Below are positions 51,780 to 61,460 of a stretch of DNA of 64,000 nucleotides, in pieces. This DNA comes from Flavobacterium reichenbachii. Its GTDB lineage: Bacteria; Bacteroidota; Bacteroidia; Flavobacteriales; Flavobacteriaceae. Each line of letters opens with the position of its first letter. Positions within the stretch are counted from its first letter, which is position 1. Made by a program: the position numbers and the translations under genes. The notes under the pieces are model-generated. The model saw nothing but the letters and a program-made list of their open reading frames with translations. It ran no database searches and had not been told where the DNA came from. The DNA is taken from NCBI RefSeq assembly GCF_002217435.1, contig NZ_MUHF01000006.1, positions 1 through 64,000 on the forward strand, written 5' to 3'.

Positions 51780-54700
51780 ATGATTATTCAACAATTAGTT
51801 ACGAAAAAAATAAAATACAATCTTGTATTTTTATTTTTCCTAAATTTTCTGGCGATTACCACAATGAACGCCCAGTCTAATACGATAGAAGGAAAAATCA
51901 CGGACGCCTCCGGATTATCACTGCCAGGTGTAAATATCCAGGAAAAAGGGACTAAAAACGGAACTTCGACAGATTTTGAAGGAAGTTTTAAAATAAATGT
52001 TACCAATAATAAAGCTATTTTAATAATTAGCTATTTGGGTTTTCAAACACAAGAAGTTAGTATTGCAGGAAAAAATAAAATAAATGTAAGTCTTGCAGAA
52101 CAGTCTAATGCTTTAAACGAAGTTGTAGTTGTAGGATACGGTTCTGTAAAAAAGACAGACCTTACGGGTTCTGTAAGTACTATTAGTGCCGCTGCAATTA
52201 CAGAAAGAAATACTACCAGTGCGTTAGAAGCCATTCAGGGAAATACTCCTGGGGTTCAGATTTCATCTAGCTCAGGACGTGCAGGCGACGGTTTTAAAGT
52301 GGTTATTAGAGGTAATAACTCATTGGTAGCAGATTCTAATGATGCAACAAAAGTAGGTTCTAGTCCATTATATGTTGTAGACGGTGTGCCAATGGACGGT
52401 ATTGACTTTTTGAATCCGCAGGATATCGCAAGAATGGATGTTTTAAAAGATGCCTCTTCTGCTGCTATTTATGGATCAAGAGGATCTAACGGGGTTATTA
52501 TCGTAACAACAAAAAGCGGTACAAGTGCAAAAGCAGGATTCAACGTTACTTTTGATTCTTCGTACGGAACAAAAGAAGCAGTAAGAATGCCTAAAATGAT
52601 GAATGGTGCAGAATGGTGGAAATTTCATCAGGTAGCTTATATGAGCGCTACACCAGCTACACAAACTCCTGCACAGCTTGCAGCTTTAGCAGGAAATCAA
52701 AGTCCGTTATTAGTATCAAGAGCCAACAGCGGTTATAATTTTGACTGGGCAGATGCTGTTATTAAGCCGGGAATGACTCAGAATAATTATTTAAACCTTT
52801 CAGGACGTTCAGATTCTGGTTTAAGCTATAACTTAGGAATCGGAATGCAGAGTGACGAGGGACTTATAGATAAAGACGGAACAGATAAATACTCTTTTAA
52901 ACTAGGATTAAATCATAAAATTAATGATAAATTTTCTACAGGTGTAAACATCACAGTAGCAAGAATTGACACCGAATTAGGAAGTGATTTAGCTATGCAG
53001 GATGCTTTTAGATTAAGTCCGCTTATGTCGCCTTGGGCTGTTGATGCAGCTGGAAACGAAAAAGTTGGCACGCTATTTTTCCTTCCTGGAAAACTGACTT
53101 ATCCTGATGGTTCTTGGGCAATTAATAAAACAAGTGCTGTGAATCCGTTAATGGAAATTGCAAATTCTTCTCAGACAGAAAAAACATGGCAGACAGTTGG
53201 AAATGTTTATTTTCAATATCAGCCTCTTAAATGGATGACTTTTAAAACAACATTTGCAGCCGGAATAGAAAATACAGTTACAAGTACAGCTTATGGGGCA
53301 CAATCTAATGCGGGTGTTACTTTAAACGGAAAAAATTCTGCATCGATTAAAAATTATAATAATTTTAATTATACGTGGGACAATCAGGTAGATTTAAAAC
53401 ACACTTTTAGCGAGGTGCATGATTTTAGTCTTTTATTGCTGCAAAGTTTGTATTCAAATACAGATGAGACGTCTTATTTATATTCTAATAATCAGCCTTT
53501 TGATGTAGGATCTAATAATTTGGGTTCAGGAGTTCAGACAAGTTATAATATTAATTCAGGGTATCTAAAAAATTCGTTGAGCTCTTATGCTGTTCGTTTA
53601 AACTATACCTTTAAAGATAAATATTTATTGACTGCTTCTAACAGATGGGATGGTTCATCTGTATTGTCAAAAGAGAATAAATGGCAGAGTTTCCCTTCTG
53701 TTGCTTTAGGATGGAAAATCAGCAAAGAATCTTTCTTAGCAGGAAGTTCTGTAGTTTCTGACTTAAAATTAAGAGCGAGTTTAGGATATACAGGAAATGA
53801 TAACGTGGCTCCTTACACTTCTCAGGCTTTATTAAACCAGCAGACTTTTTATGCAAATGGAGCAAATGTAGTTTCAGGATGGCAGTCTGAAAATTTAGCC
53901 AATCAAGATTTAACTTGGGAAAAAACAAGAGAGATAAATTTAGGTCTTGATTATGGTTTTTTAAATAACAGAATTACAGGATCTGTAGACGTTTACGACA
54001 GATTATCAGATAAGTTAATTTACAAACAGCAATTACCGCTTGAGACAGGCTGGAAAAATACATTCTCAAATGTTGGATCTGTTAGTAACAAAGGTATTGA
54101 GGTTTTATTGACAACTAAAAATATTAAAACTAAAAACATAACGTGGGAAACGACGTTTACATTTACTAAAAACGTTAACAAATTAGAGTCAATTTACAAT
54201 CAGGATAAAGTAAGTGATATAGGAAACGGATTAATTCTTGGATCTCCTTTAAATGTAAATTATAATTATGTTTATGATGGAGTTTGGCAGGAAAGCCAGG
54301 CAGCACAAGCGGCTTCTTATGGAATGGCGCCAGGTCAGGCAAAACCAAAAGATCTAAACGGCGATGGTAAATTTAATACAGATGACAGAACAGTAATTGG
54401 TAATCCGAATCCGGAATGGCAGGGAAGTTTTTATTCTAAATTGAATGTAGGACAGTTTGATTTTAATTTTTCAGTTCTTACAAGCCAAGGTCAAACAGTG
54501 TTGAGTACTTTTCACCAAAACTTTGCAGACGTAAGTGACAGAGGCCGTCAAAAATTGGCAATAGATTACTTTATCCCAACAAACGGAACTGGTATCGAAG
54601 CAAATGCTAATAATACCAACCCGAGACCAGGTCCTGTAGCTACAGGTGCCGGTGCTTATTGGACCTCTAATTTTGCTTATTACAGAGATGTTTCTTATGT

Positions 54701-54911
54701 AAAAATCAAAAATATATCTTTAGGTTATACTTTAAATTCAGATTTACTGAAAAAACTAAAAATTAGTAATTTCAGAATTTTTGTAAATGTGTTAGACCCT
54801 TTTGTATTTACAAATTTCGATGGATATGATCCTGAATGGGCAAATGCCAAGTTTGGTATTAACCGTCCGGCATCTGTTACAACGCAATTGGGATTAAGTG
54901 TTAAATTTTAA
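51780..54911 (+). CDS. SusC/RagA family TonB-dependent oligosaccharide transporter
   Basis: The 1043-aa protein has a signal peptide, a CarboxypepD-regulatory-like domain (about 33-115, IEGKITDASGLSLPGVNIQE), a plug (about 120-235, including a SusC-type GYGSVKKTDLTGSVS and SSAAIYGSRGSNGVIIVTTK) and a C-terminal barrel. It imports oligogalacturonides across the outer membrane with TonB energy. It is followed 12 bp later by its SusD partner. Confidence 0.96.
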   Translation: MIIQQLVTKKIKYNLVFLFFLNFLAITTMNAQSNTIEGKITDASGLSLPGVNIQEKGTKNGTSTDFEGSFKINVTNNKAILIISYLGFQTQEVSIAGKNKINVSLAEQSNALNEVVVVGYGSVKKTDLTGSVSTISAAAITERNTTSALEAIQGNTPGVQISSSSGRAGDGFKVVIRGNNSLVADSNDATKVGSSPLYVVDGVPMDGIDFLNPQDIARMDVLKDASSAAIYGSRGSNGVIIVTTKSGTSAKAGFNVTFDSSYGTKEAVRMPKMMNGAEWWKFHQVAYMSATPATQTPAQLAALAGNQSPLLVSRANSGYNFDWADAVIKPGMTQNNYLNLSGRSDSGLSYNLGIGMQSDEGLIDKDGTDKYSFKLGLNHKINDKFSTGVNITVARIDTELGSDLAMQDAFRLSPLMSPWAVDAAGNEKVGTLFFLPGKLTYPDGSWAINKTSAVNPLMEIANSSQTEKTWQTVGNVYFQYQPLKWMTFKTTFAAGIENTVTSTAYGAQSNAGVTLNGKNSASIKNYNNFNYTWDNQVDLKHTFSEVHDFSLLLLQSLYSNTDETSYLYSNNQPFDVGSNNLGSGVQTSYNINSGYLKNSLSSYAVRLNYTFKDKYLLTASNRWDGSSVLSKENKWQSFPSVALGWKISKESFLAGSSVVSDLKLRASLGYTGNDNVAPYTSQALLNQQTFYANGANVVSGWQSENLANQDLTWEKTREINLGLDYGFLNNRITGSVDVYDRLSDKLIYKQQLPLETGWKNTFSNVGSVSNKGIEVLLTTKNIKTKNITWETTFTFTKNVNKLESIYNQDKVSDIGNGLILGSPLNVNYNYVYDGVWQESQAAQAASYGMAPGQAKPKDLNGDGKFNTDDRTVIGNPNPEWQGSFYSKLNVGQFDFNFSVLTSQGQTVLSTFHQNFADVSDRGRQKLAIDYFIPTNGTGIEANANNTNPRPGPVATGAGAYWTSNFAYYRDVSYVKIKNISLGYTLNSDLLKKLKISNFRIFVNVLDPFVFTNFDGYDPEWANAKFGINRPASVTTQLGLSVKF

Positions 54912-54923
54912 TAAAGATATCAA

Positions 54924-56597
54924 ATGAAAAAAATAATATTAATTTTAGGAATCGTTGTTACTGCTTTAAGTTCTTGCAGTAATTATATCGAAGAAGAAAG
55001 TCTATCTAATGTTCCTGCTGACGCAACATACAAAACAGCATCTGGATATCAGTTATTAATAAATACAAACTATGCGTGGCTTAAAAAAATCTACGGAGGA
55101 AATCCGTGGTTGTTCTGCTCCGGTACAGATATGTATGCAGAAGGAAGAACGCCGGAACCTGCAGGTTTAAGCCAATACACCTTATTAATTCCATCTTCAT
55201 CAAACGTAGAAGAATTATACAGTTCATGTTATCAGGAGATTCAATCTGTAAATAAAGCAGTATATTATGCAGGACTTACAGAACAGACTACAAGTTTAAA
55301 TGCACAAGTAGGGGAGTCAAAATTTTTAAGAGCAAATGCATATTTCTTATTAGTGCAGACTTATGGAGGAGTTCCAATTGTTTTAGACAATATTACCACA
55401 CCTGCTTTATCATTTACAAGAAATACTGCTGAGGAAGTTTATACACAAATCATTTCAGATCTTGATGCTGCTTTAGCAAGTGTTGGTACAACTGCCTATG
55501 CAACAGCAGGAAGAGTAAACAAAAGAGCCGTAAACGATTTATTGGCAAAAGTTTACTTAACAAGAGGATACGAAACTTTTGGTAAAAGTGATGATTTTTC
55601 TAAAGCCGCAGCTTATGCAGATGCCGCTATCGCAGGACAAGCTTTAAATGTAGCTTTTGATCAGTTATTCAAACCAGGAAACGATTTGAATGTAGAAACA
55701 ATCTTTTCTGTTCAGTACGATAAAGCCTCTACAAGTACAGATCCTACAAAACTTGGTAATAATCAGTTTTACTATTTTAGTTCTTATTTAGGAGGAGCTG
55801 AAACTGGAGCACCTTTAAGAAGTTATAATTTATGTCCAACAGGTTATGCCTTAGGTTTATATGAAAAAGGAGATAAAAGATGGGAAGCTACTTTTATGAC
55901 AGAAATTCTGGAAGGTCCTGAAACCACAAACGGAGTTACTAAAACAATTTTATACTATCCTTATTACAGAAGTTCAAATCCAAGTTCCTTAAAAGTAAGA
56001 CATTTTTATGAGCCAAAATGGTTTACACCAGCAGATAAAACTACTTGGCTGGCTGCAAATGCATCTAGATTATCTTCGACATTTGTTTATCACCCATGGG
56101 GAGAATATTCTGCAGAACATACGCTTATCAAAAACTTAGACTGTTATACAATTCCGGTAAAGAAATTTGATGATCCAGATCCAACAACGCCATCAAGCAC
56201 AGGAGCTGTAAGCACAAGAGATATTATTTTATCGCGTCTTGGAGAAACTTATCTTGTAGCAGCAGAAGCGTATTTAAAAGCAGGAGTACCAACAACTGGT
56301 TTAGATCGTTTAAACGAAGTAAGAAGAAGAGCAGGCGTAGCAAATGCAACTCTTGCCCAATTTAATATCGATTATATACTAGACGAAAGAGGTAGAGAGT
56401 TATTGGGAGAATACCACCGTTGGTTTGATTTGAAACGTACTGGAACACTTGTTGCAAGAGCTTCAGCATATAACTATAAAATTAAACAGGCTAATTTTGT
56501 TGGAGTAGACGGTAAGCTTAAAATTTTAAGACCAATTCCACAAACAGCTTTAGATTTAAATCAAAATAAAGATTTTCCTCAAAATCCTGGTTATTAG
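54924..56597 (+). CDS. SusD/RagB family surface glycan-binding lipoprotein
   Basis: The 557-aa protein has a lipoprotein signal (VTALSSC, Cys18) and the SusD fold: helical TPR-like N-terminal part (about 90-230, KFLRANAYFLLVQTYGGVPI), then the C-terminal motif ILDERGRELLGEYHRWFDLKRT. It caps the SusC barrel and delivers pectic oligomers. A hairpin at 56641-56670 follows and may trim expression of later genes. Confidence 0.95.
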   Translation: MKKIILILGIVVTALSSCSNYIEEESLSNVPADATYKTASGYQLLINTNYAWLKKIYGGNPWLFCSGTDMYAEGRTPEPAGLSQYTLLIPSSSNVEELYSSCYQEIQSVNKAVYYAGLTEQTTSLNAQVGESKFLRANAYFLLVQTYGGVPIVLDNITTPALSFTRNTAEEVYTQIISDLDAALASVGTTAYATAGRVNKRAVNDLLAKVYLTRGYETFGKSDDFSKAAAYADAAIAGQALNVAFDQLFKPGNDLNVETIFSVQYDKASTSTDPTKLGNNQFYYFSSYLGGAETGAPLRSYNLCPTGYALGLYEKGDKRWEATFMTEILEGPETTNGVTKTILYYPYYRSSNPSSLKVRHFYEPKWFTPADKTTWLAANASRLSSTFVYHPWGEYSAEHTLIKNLDCYTIPVKKFDDPDPTTPSSTGAVSTRDIILSRLGETYLVAAEAYLKAGVPTTGLDRLNEVRRRAGVANATLAQFNIDYILDERGRELLGEYHRWFDLKRTGTLVARASAYNYKIKQANFVGVDGKLKILRPIPQTALDLNQNKDFPQNPGY

Positions 56598-56640
56598 TAA
56601 TTTTCAATTTTTTTGAGAGATTGTTTTTTGAAGAAGTTAA

Positions 56641-56670
56641 AAAGGAGTCGGGCATTTGTCAGACTCCTTT
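56641..56670 (+). terminator. Intra-operon hairpin after susD
   Basis: AAAGGAGTC and GACTCCTTT form a 9-bp stem. The T run after it is short (TTTC), so this is more likely a partial terminator or mRNA-processing site than a full stop. Confidence 0.5.
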
Positions 56671-56696
56671 CTTAACTAAAAATTAAAAAGTAAAAA

Positions 56697-57632
56697 ATGC
56701 AGAAAGGGCTGTTAATTTTAGTATTGTTTTTTCAAAGTCTAATGGTTCAAAGCCAATATGCTGTAGATACATCCTACACAATTAAAAGTACTTATGCCAA
56801 ACTGGTAAAAAAATATCCCTTTATAACTGTTGCCGAGAGACAAAATACTGCAGCTGTCGAGCAGCAGAATGATATAGTGTATCAGCAGCAAAAAGGAAGA
56901 ATTTTACATTTAGATGCTTTCATCAACAAAAATAAGAAACGAAATCCCGCAGTAATCATGATTCATGGCGGCGGTTGGAGATCGGGAAATAAAAACAGCA
57001 TGCAGGCTTTAGGGCAGGAAATAGCTTCAAAAGGATATTCTTGTTTTGCAATAGAATACAGATTATCGCTCGAAGCAAAATATCCGGAAGGGATTTATGA
57101 TGTAAAAAATGCGATAAAATTTATAAAAGATAATGCTAAGAAATTCAATGTAGATCCAGACAAAATTGCGGTTTTAGGATGTTCTTCGGGAGGTCAAATG
57201 GCAGCTTTGATTGGTACAACAAATGAAGATAAAGCTTTTGAAGATCAATTAAATAAAAGTAAATCTACTTCAAAAGTACAGGCAATTATTGATATAGACG
57301 GCGTTTTAGCTTTTAAACATAAGGAATCATCAGAAGGAGATATGGCGGCTTTTTGGCTGGGCGGAAAATCAGATGAAAAACCAGAAAACTGGAAAAACGC
57401 ATCGGCTTTAAGCCATACTAATAAAAATACGCCCCCAATATTATTCATCTGCAGCAGCATTGACAGATTTCATGCAGGAAGAGATGATATGATTTCGATT
57501 TTAAATGAATACAAAATTTACAGCGAAGTTCAGACCATAAAAGATTCGCCGCATTCATTTTGGTTTTTTGAACCATGGTTCAGCGAAACAGCGCTTTACA
57601 CCACACGATTTTTAGATAAAATTTTTAAATAA
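56697..57632 (+). CDS. Secreted alpha/beta-hydrolase (BD-FAE-like esterase)
   Basis: The 311-aa protein has a signal peptide (to QSQ, about residue 20) and an alpha/beta-hydrolase domain: oxyanion HGGGW (about 95-99), nucleophile elbow GCSSGG (about 160), acid in SSIDRF and catalytic His in SPHSFW. The family includes feruloyl and acetyl esterases. In this operon, removal of acetyl or methyl esters from pectin is the likely role. It belongs to the same family as, but is not closely similar to, the esterase at 36379-37320. Confidence 0.85.
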   Translation: MQKGLLILVLFFQSLMVQSQYAVDTSYTIKSTYAKLVKKYPFITVAERQNTAAVEQQNDIVYQQQKGRILHLDAFINKNKKRNPAVIMIHGGGWRSGNKNSMQALGQEIASKGYSCFAIEYRLSLEAKYPEGIYDVKNAIKFIKDNAKKFNVDPDKIAVLGCSSGGQMAALIGTTNEDKAFEDQLNKSKSTSKVQAIIDIDGVLAFKHKESSEGDMAAFWLGGKSDEKPENWKNASALSHTNKNTPPILFICSSIDRFHAGRDDMISILNEYKIYSEVQTIKDSPHSFWFFEPWFSETALYTTRFLDKIFK

Positions 57633-57667
57633 TCAATATAAATAAGCATATGCAAAATTTTGTTTCC

Positions 57668-58873
57668 ATGAAGATAAATTTTCTTAAGACTACTGTTGTT
57701 TTACTGCTTGTTTTTGGTTGTAAGACAATGGCGCAGAATCAGGCTGAGCAAGACAATACGGTTATTTCCTATCAATTGAAGTGGTCAGAAAGAACCGCTC
57801 TTTCTATTTTAAGTAAATATCCAAAAGCATGGCAGCTTGACGGAAATGACAAACCCAAATGGGATTATAAAATGGGGCTTGTTTTGTCTGGTTTTGAAAG
57901 ATTATATGCAAATACAAAAGATAAAAAATACCTTAACTACATAAAAGAGTATGCTGATGAAATGATCGACAGTACCGGAAATCTTAAAAAATATGATGAA
58001 AAAGAATATAATATAGATTATTTAAATCCGGGCAAACTGTTGTTTAATCTGTATGATATTACAAAAGATTCGCGCTATCAAAAAGTAATTGGACAGCTGC
58101 GAAATCAATTGCAAAACCAACCAAGAACACCAAGCGGCGGATTTTGGCACAAACAAATTTATCCAAACCAAATGTGGATAGACGGATTGTATATGGGCGA
58201 GCCTTTTTACACACAATTTACTGTAAAGTATGAAAAAGGGAAAAACCTTGACGATATCGCCAGACAATTTGAGTTAGTTCAAAATCATATTGTAGATAAA
58301 AAAACAGGATTGGTTTATCAGGCTTGGGACGAAAGCAAAGAAATTGCGTGGGCAGATAAACAAACCGGTACATCGCCTACAATTTGGGGACGCGGTATTG
58401 GCTGGTATATGCTGGCGCTGGTAGAAACATTAGATTATTTTCCAAAATCTCACCCTAAACGTAAAGTTTTGGTAGAATATTTGAATCAGATTTCTAAAAG
58501 TGTAGATCAGTACAAAAGTCAGTCTGGTTTGTGGTACCAGATTGCAGATAAACCAGAGTTGTATAGAAATTACGAAGAACCATCTGCGTCAGCCATGATT
58601 ATTTATGCTTTTGCAAAAGGTGCAGACAAAGGTTATCTGTCATCAAGTTATAAAGCTGCGGCAAAAAAATCTTTTGACAGTTTTGTAAAACAATTTGTAA
58701 AAGTGGATAAAAAAGGGGAAGTAAATATACTGGACGTTTCGTCGAATGTTGGATTAGGCGGAAAACCTTTTAGAGACGGTACAAATGATTATTATCTGAC
58801 TGCAAAAACAAAAGAAAATGGTGCAGTTGGATTTGGAGCATTTTTGCTGGCAGCAATAGAATTAAATAAATAA
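57668..58873 (+). CDS. GH105 unsaturated uronyl hydrolase-like protein, paralogue 1
   Basis: The start at 57668 gives a lipobox (LLLVFGC); an ATG 18 bp earlier is also in frame. The (alpha/alpha)6 GH105 fold of about 400 aa is full length. The general-acid motif QMWIDGLYMGEPF is kept. The otherwise conserved active-site region HxWDES reads YQAWDESK here: Gln replaces the His seen in both paralogues and in YteR. Late motif DVSSNVGLGG also lacks the paralogues' Cys. It may be weakened or have shifted specificity. It normally would cleave the unsaturated galacturonyl residue from lyase products. Confidence 0.85.
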   Translation: MKINFLKTTVVLLLVFGCKTMAQNQAEQDNTVISYQLKWSERTALSILSKYPKAWQLDGNDKPKWDYKMGLVLSGFERLYANTKDKKYLNYIKEYADEMIDSTGNLKKYDEKEYNIDYLNPGKLLFNLYDITKDSRYQKVIGQLRNQLQNQPRTPSGGFWHKQIYPNQMWIDGLYMGEPFYTQFTVKYEKGKNLDDIARQFELVQNHIVDKKTGLVYQAWDESKEIAWADKQTGTSPTIWGRGIGWYMLALVETLDYFPKSHPKRKVLVEYLNQISKSVDQYKSQSGLWYQIADKPELYRNYEEPSASAMIIYAFAKGADKGYLSSSYKAAAKKSFDSFVKQFVKVDKKGEVNILDVSSNVGLGGKPFRDGTNDYYLTAKTKENGAVGFGAFLLAAIELNK

Positions 58874-58890
58874 CAATTAAAATCTTTACT

Positions 58891-60105
58891 ATGAGAAACT
58901 ATAAAAAGAGAGATTTTTTTGCTATCGCGATTGTTTGTGCCCTATTGTTTTCATACAATAGTATTTTGGCACAAGAAAATTCAAAAGCTGCGGTAATTTC
59001 CAAAGATTTAAAATGGTCAGAGAGAATGGCACTTTCTATAATGAAACGTGCTCCAAAGCCTTGGCAGATTGATAATAACGAAAAGACAAAATGGGATTAT
59101 AAACTAGGACTTGCTATGCTTTCTTTTGAAAAGCTTTCTAAAAAAACAAATAATCCAATTTACTTTGACTATGCAAAACAATATGCAGAATCGGTTATTA
59201 ATCCTTCTGGTGAAATTCTAAATTACAAATTAGAAGACTATAACATCGATAATATTAATGCCGGAAAAATACTTTTTGATCTCTATAAAGACACCAAAGA
59301 TAATCGTTATCTTACTGCATTAAAAACACTTAGAGAACAATTAAAAACGCATCCAAGAACCAATTCCGGCGGATTTTGGCATAAAAAGATTTATCCATAC
59401 CAAATGTGGCTCGACGGTCTGTATATGGGTGCACCGTTTTATGCTCAATATAGCTCAGAGTTTGAAAACGGAAAAGATTTTGATGACATTGCAAAACAAT
59501 TTGAGCAGGTTCATCTTCATACTTTAGATCAGAAAACAGGCTTACTTTTTCACGCTTGGGACGAAAGTAAAAAGATGGATTGGGCCAATAAAGAAACTGG
59601 AACTTCACCAAATTTTTGGTCGCGTTCTATAGGCTGGTATATGATGGCACTTGTTGATGTTTTAGACTATATGCCAAAAGATCATCCTAAACGCAAGGAA
59701 TTAATTCAGTATCTAAACGATATCTCAAAAGCTGTGGCGAAATATCAGGATACTTCCGGATTATGGTATCAGGTTACCGATGCAGGAAGTAAAAAAGGAA
59801 ATTATTTAGAAGCTTCAGGATCTGAAATGTTTGTTTATGCTTTTGCAAAAGGAGTAAACAAAGGATATTTACCAAAGAGTTATAAAAAACTGGCTTTTAA
59901 AGGTTTTGATGGAATAACAAAAAAACTCATCACCGTTGATCCTGATGGAGAAATTCATATCACACAAGTTTGCGCCAGCGCTGGATTAGGAGGAAACCCT
60001 TATCGCGATGGTTCTTACGAATATTATATAAGCGAAAAAATAAAAGTAGACAACTCACACGGATTAGGACCTTTTATTTTAGCGGCACTTGAATTAGAAA
60101 AATAG
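58891..60105 (+). CDS. GH105 unsaturated uronyl hydrolase, paralogue 2
   Basis: The 404-aa protein has a Sec signal peptide (to ILAQ, about residue 28) without a lipobox, so it should be periplasmic. It keeps QMWLDGLYMGAPF with the catalytic Asp and LLFHAWDESK with the active-site His. It hydrolyses delta-4,5-unsaturated galacturonyl or rhamnogalacturonyl ends, releasing the precursor of the KduI substrate. It starts 18 bp after paralogue 1. Confidence 0.9.
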   Translation: MRNYKKRDFFAIAIVCALLFSYNSILAQENSKAAVISKDLKWSERMALSIMKRAPKPWQIDNNEKTKWDYKLGLAMLSFEKLSKKTNNPIYFDYAKQYAESVINPSGEILNYKLEDYNIDNINAGKILFDLYKDTKDNRYLTALKTLREQLKTHPRTNSGGFWHKKIYPYQMWLDGLYMGAPFYAQYSSEFENGKDFDDIAKQFEQVHLHTLDQKTGLLFHAWDESKKMDWANKETGTSPNFWSRSIGWYMMALVDVLDYMPKDHPKRKELIQYLNDISKAVAKYQDTSGLWYQVTDAGSKKGNYLEASGSEMFVYAFAKGVNKGYLPKSYKKLAFKGFDGITKKLITVDPDGEIHITQVCASAGLGGNPYRDGSYEYYISEKIKVDNSHGLGPFILAALELEK

Positions 60106-60127
60106 TAGAATTTAAATATATTTTGAA

Positions 60128-61351
60128 ATGAAAAATAGTAGAAAGCAAGGGTATTTTATGTCGGTTTTATTGATTTGTACAATGTTCTTTGCAAGTTGTA
60201 AAGTGACTTCGCAAACGCCTTCAAACAAAGATTTAGTTATTTCTAAAGATTTAAAATGGTCAGATAAAATGGCTTTAACATTGATGAAACGTCATCCTGA
60301 AGCATATATGATCGACGATTCTAAAAAGCCAAAATGGGATTATGTTCATGCATTAGTACTGCATTCATTTGAAGAATTGTACAAAAAAAATCCAGATGCC
60401 AGATATAAAAATTACATAAGAGGTTATGTAGATGAATTGGTTCAGGAAGACGGATCTATAAAAACATACGAATTTGATAAATACAATATCGATTTGGTGG
60501 TGCCGGGACGTTTGCTTTTTGAAATTTATGATTCTAGTAAACAAGAAAAATATTTAAAAGCATTGCAGTTGGTACGCAAACAGCTTTTAGAACAGCCTCG
60601 TACAGCAAGCGGCGGATTCTGGCATAAACAAATTTACCCAGACCAAATGTGGCTGGACGGTTTATATATGGGCGAACCATTTTATGCACAATATACACTT
60701 ACATATGAAAACGGAAAAAGCTTTGATGATATTGCAAAACAGTTTGAGTTAATTCAGCTTCATGCAACAGATCCTAAAACAGGATTATTATATCACGGCT
60801 GGGATGAAAGTAAAAAAATGCCTTGGGCTAATAAAGAAACAGGAAATTCGCCAAATTTCTGGTCAAGAGCTTTAGGATGGTACGTTATGGCATTGGTTGA
60901 TGTATTAGATTACATGCCGAAAGATCATCCAAAACAAAAGGAATTGGTTAAATATCTGAATAATGCGTGTGGCGCTTTGGCCAAGTTTCAGGATAAATCT
61001 GGTTTGTGGTATCAAGTTACAGACAAAGGCGGGCAAAAAGGTAATTACCTTGAAGCGTCTGGATCATCTATGTTTGCTTATGCTTTTGCAAAAGGAGCTA
61101 ATAAAGGTTATCTGCCGGCAAAATATAAAAAACTAGCCAATAAAGCTTTTGACGGTTTGACTAAAGTTTTAATTAAAAAAGTAGACGAAGATGGAGGTAT
61201 TACCTTAACAAACTGCTGTCAGGTTGCAGGTTTGGGAGGAACTCCATATCGTGATGGTACTTACGAATATTACGTAAACGAAAGAAAAAAAGACAACGAT
61301 CCTAAAGCAACCGGACCCTTTATTTTGGCTGCTATAGAATTGAATAGATAA
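60128..61351 (+). CDS. GH105 unsaturated uronyl hydrolase, paralogue 3
   Basis: The 407-aa protein has a lipobox (TMFFASC, Cys24), so it is membrane-anchored. QMWLDGLYMGEPF and LLYHGWDESK are both intact. By inspection it is closest to paralogue 2 (shared WANKETG, VDVLDYMPKDHPK, GNYLEASGS). Three tandem GH105 genes suggest separate end-group preferences. A long perfect hairpin follows. Confidence 0.9.
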   Translation: MKNSRKQGYFMSVLLICTMFFASCKVTSQTPSNKDLVISKDLKWSDKMALTLMKRHPEAYMIDDSKKPKWDYVHALVLHSFEELYKKNPDARYKNYIRGYVDELVQEDGSIKTYEFDKYNIDLVVPGRLLFEIYDSSKQEKYLKALQLVRKQLLEQPRTASGGFWHKQIYPDQMWLDGLYMGEPFYAQYTLTYENGKSFDDIAKQFELIQLHATDPKTGLLYHGWDESKKMPWANKETGNSPNFWSRALGWYVMALVDVLDYMPKDHPKQKELVKYLNNACGALAKFQDKSGLWYQVTDKGGQKGNYLEASGSSMFAYAFAKGANKGYLPAKYKKLANKAFDGLTKVLIKKVDEDGGITLTNCCQVAGLGGTPYRDGTYEYYVNERKKDNDPKATGPFILAAIELNR

Positions 61352-61360
61352 TTTTTTGGT

Positions 61361-61393
61361 AGACGTAACAGGTTTTTAAAACCTGTTACGTCT
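61361..61393. repeat. Perfect 16-bp inverted repeat between GH105 and GH43 genes
   Basis: AGACGTAACAGGTTTT and AAAACCTGTTACGTCT have a one-base loop. No long T run follows on the plus strand (TTCTCC), so it would be an mRNA-stability or processing hairpin rather than a classic terminator. The AACCTGTTACGTC phrase resembles flavobacterial dispersed repeats. Confidence 0.85.
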
Positions 61394-61460
61394 TCTCCAA
61401 GAGAAGAAACCAATAGTAAAAAACCTGTCGGGTTTAATTAAAAAAGAAATTGTCTGCAAA

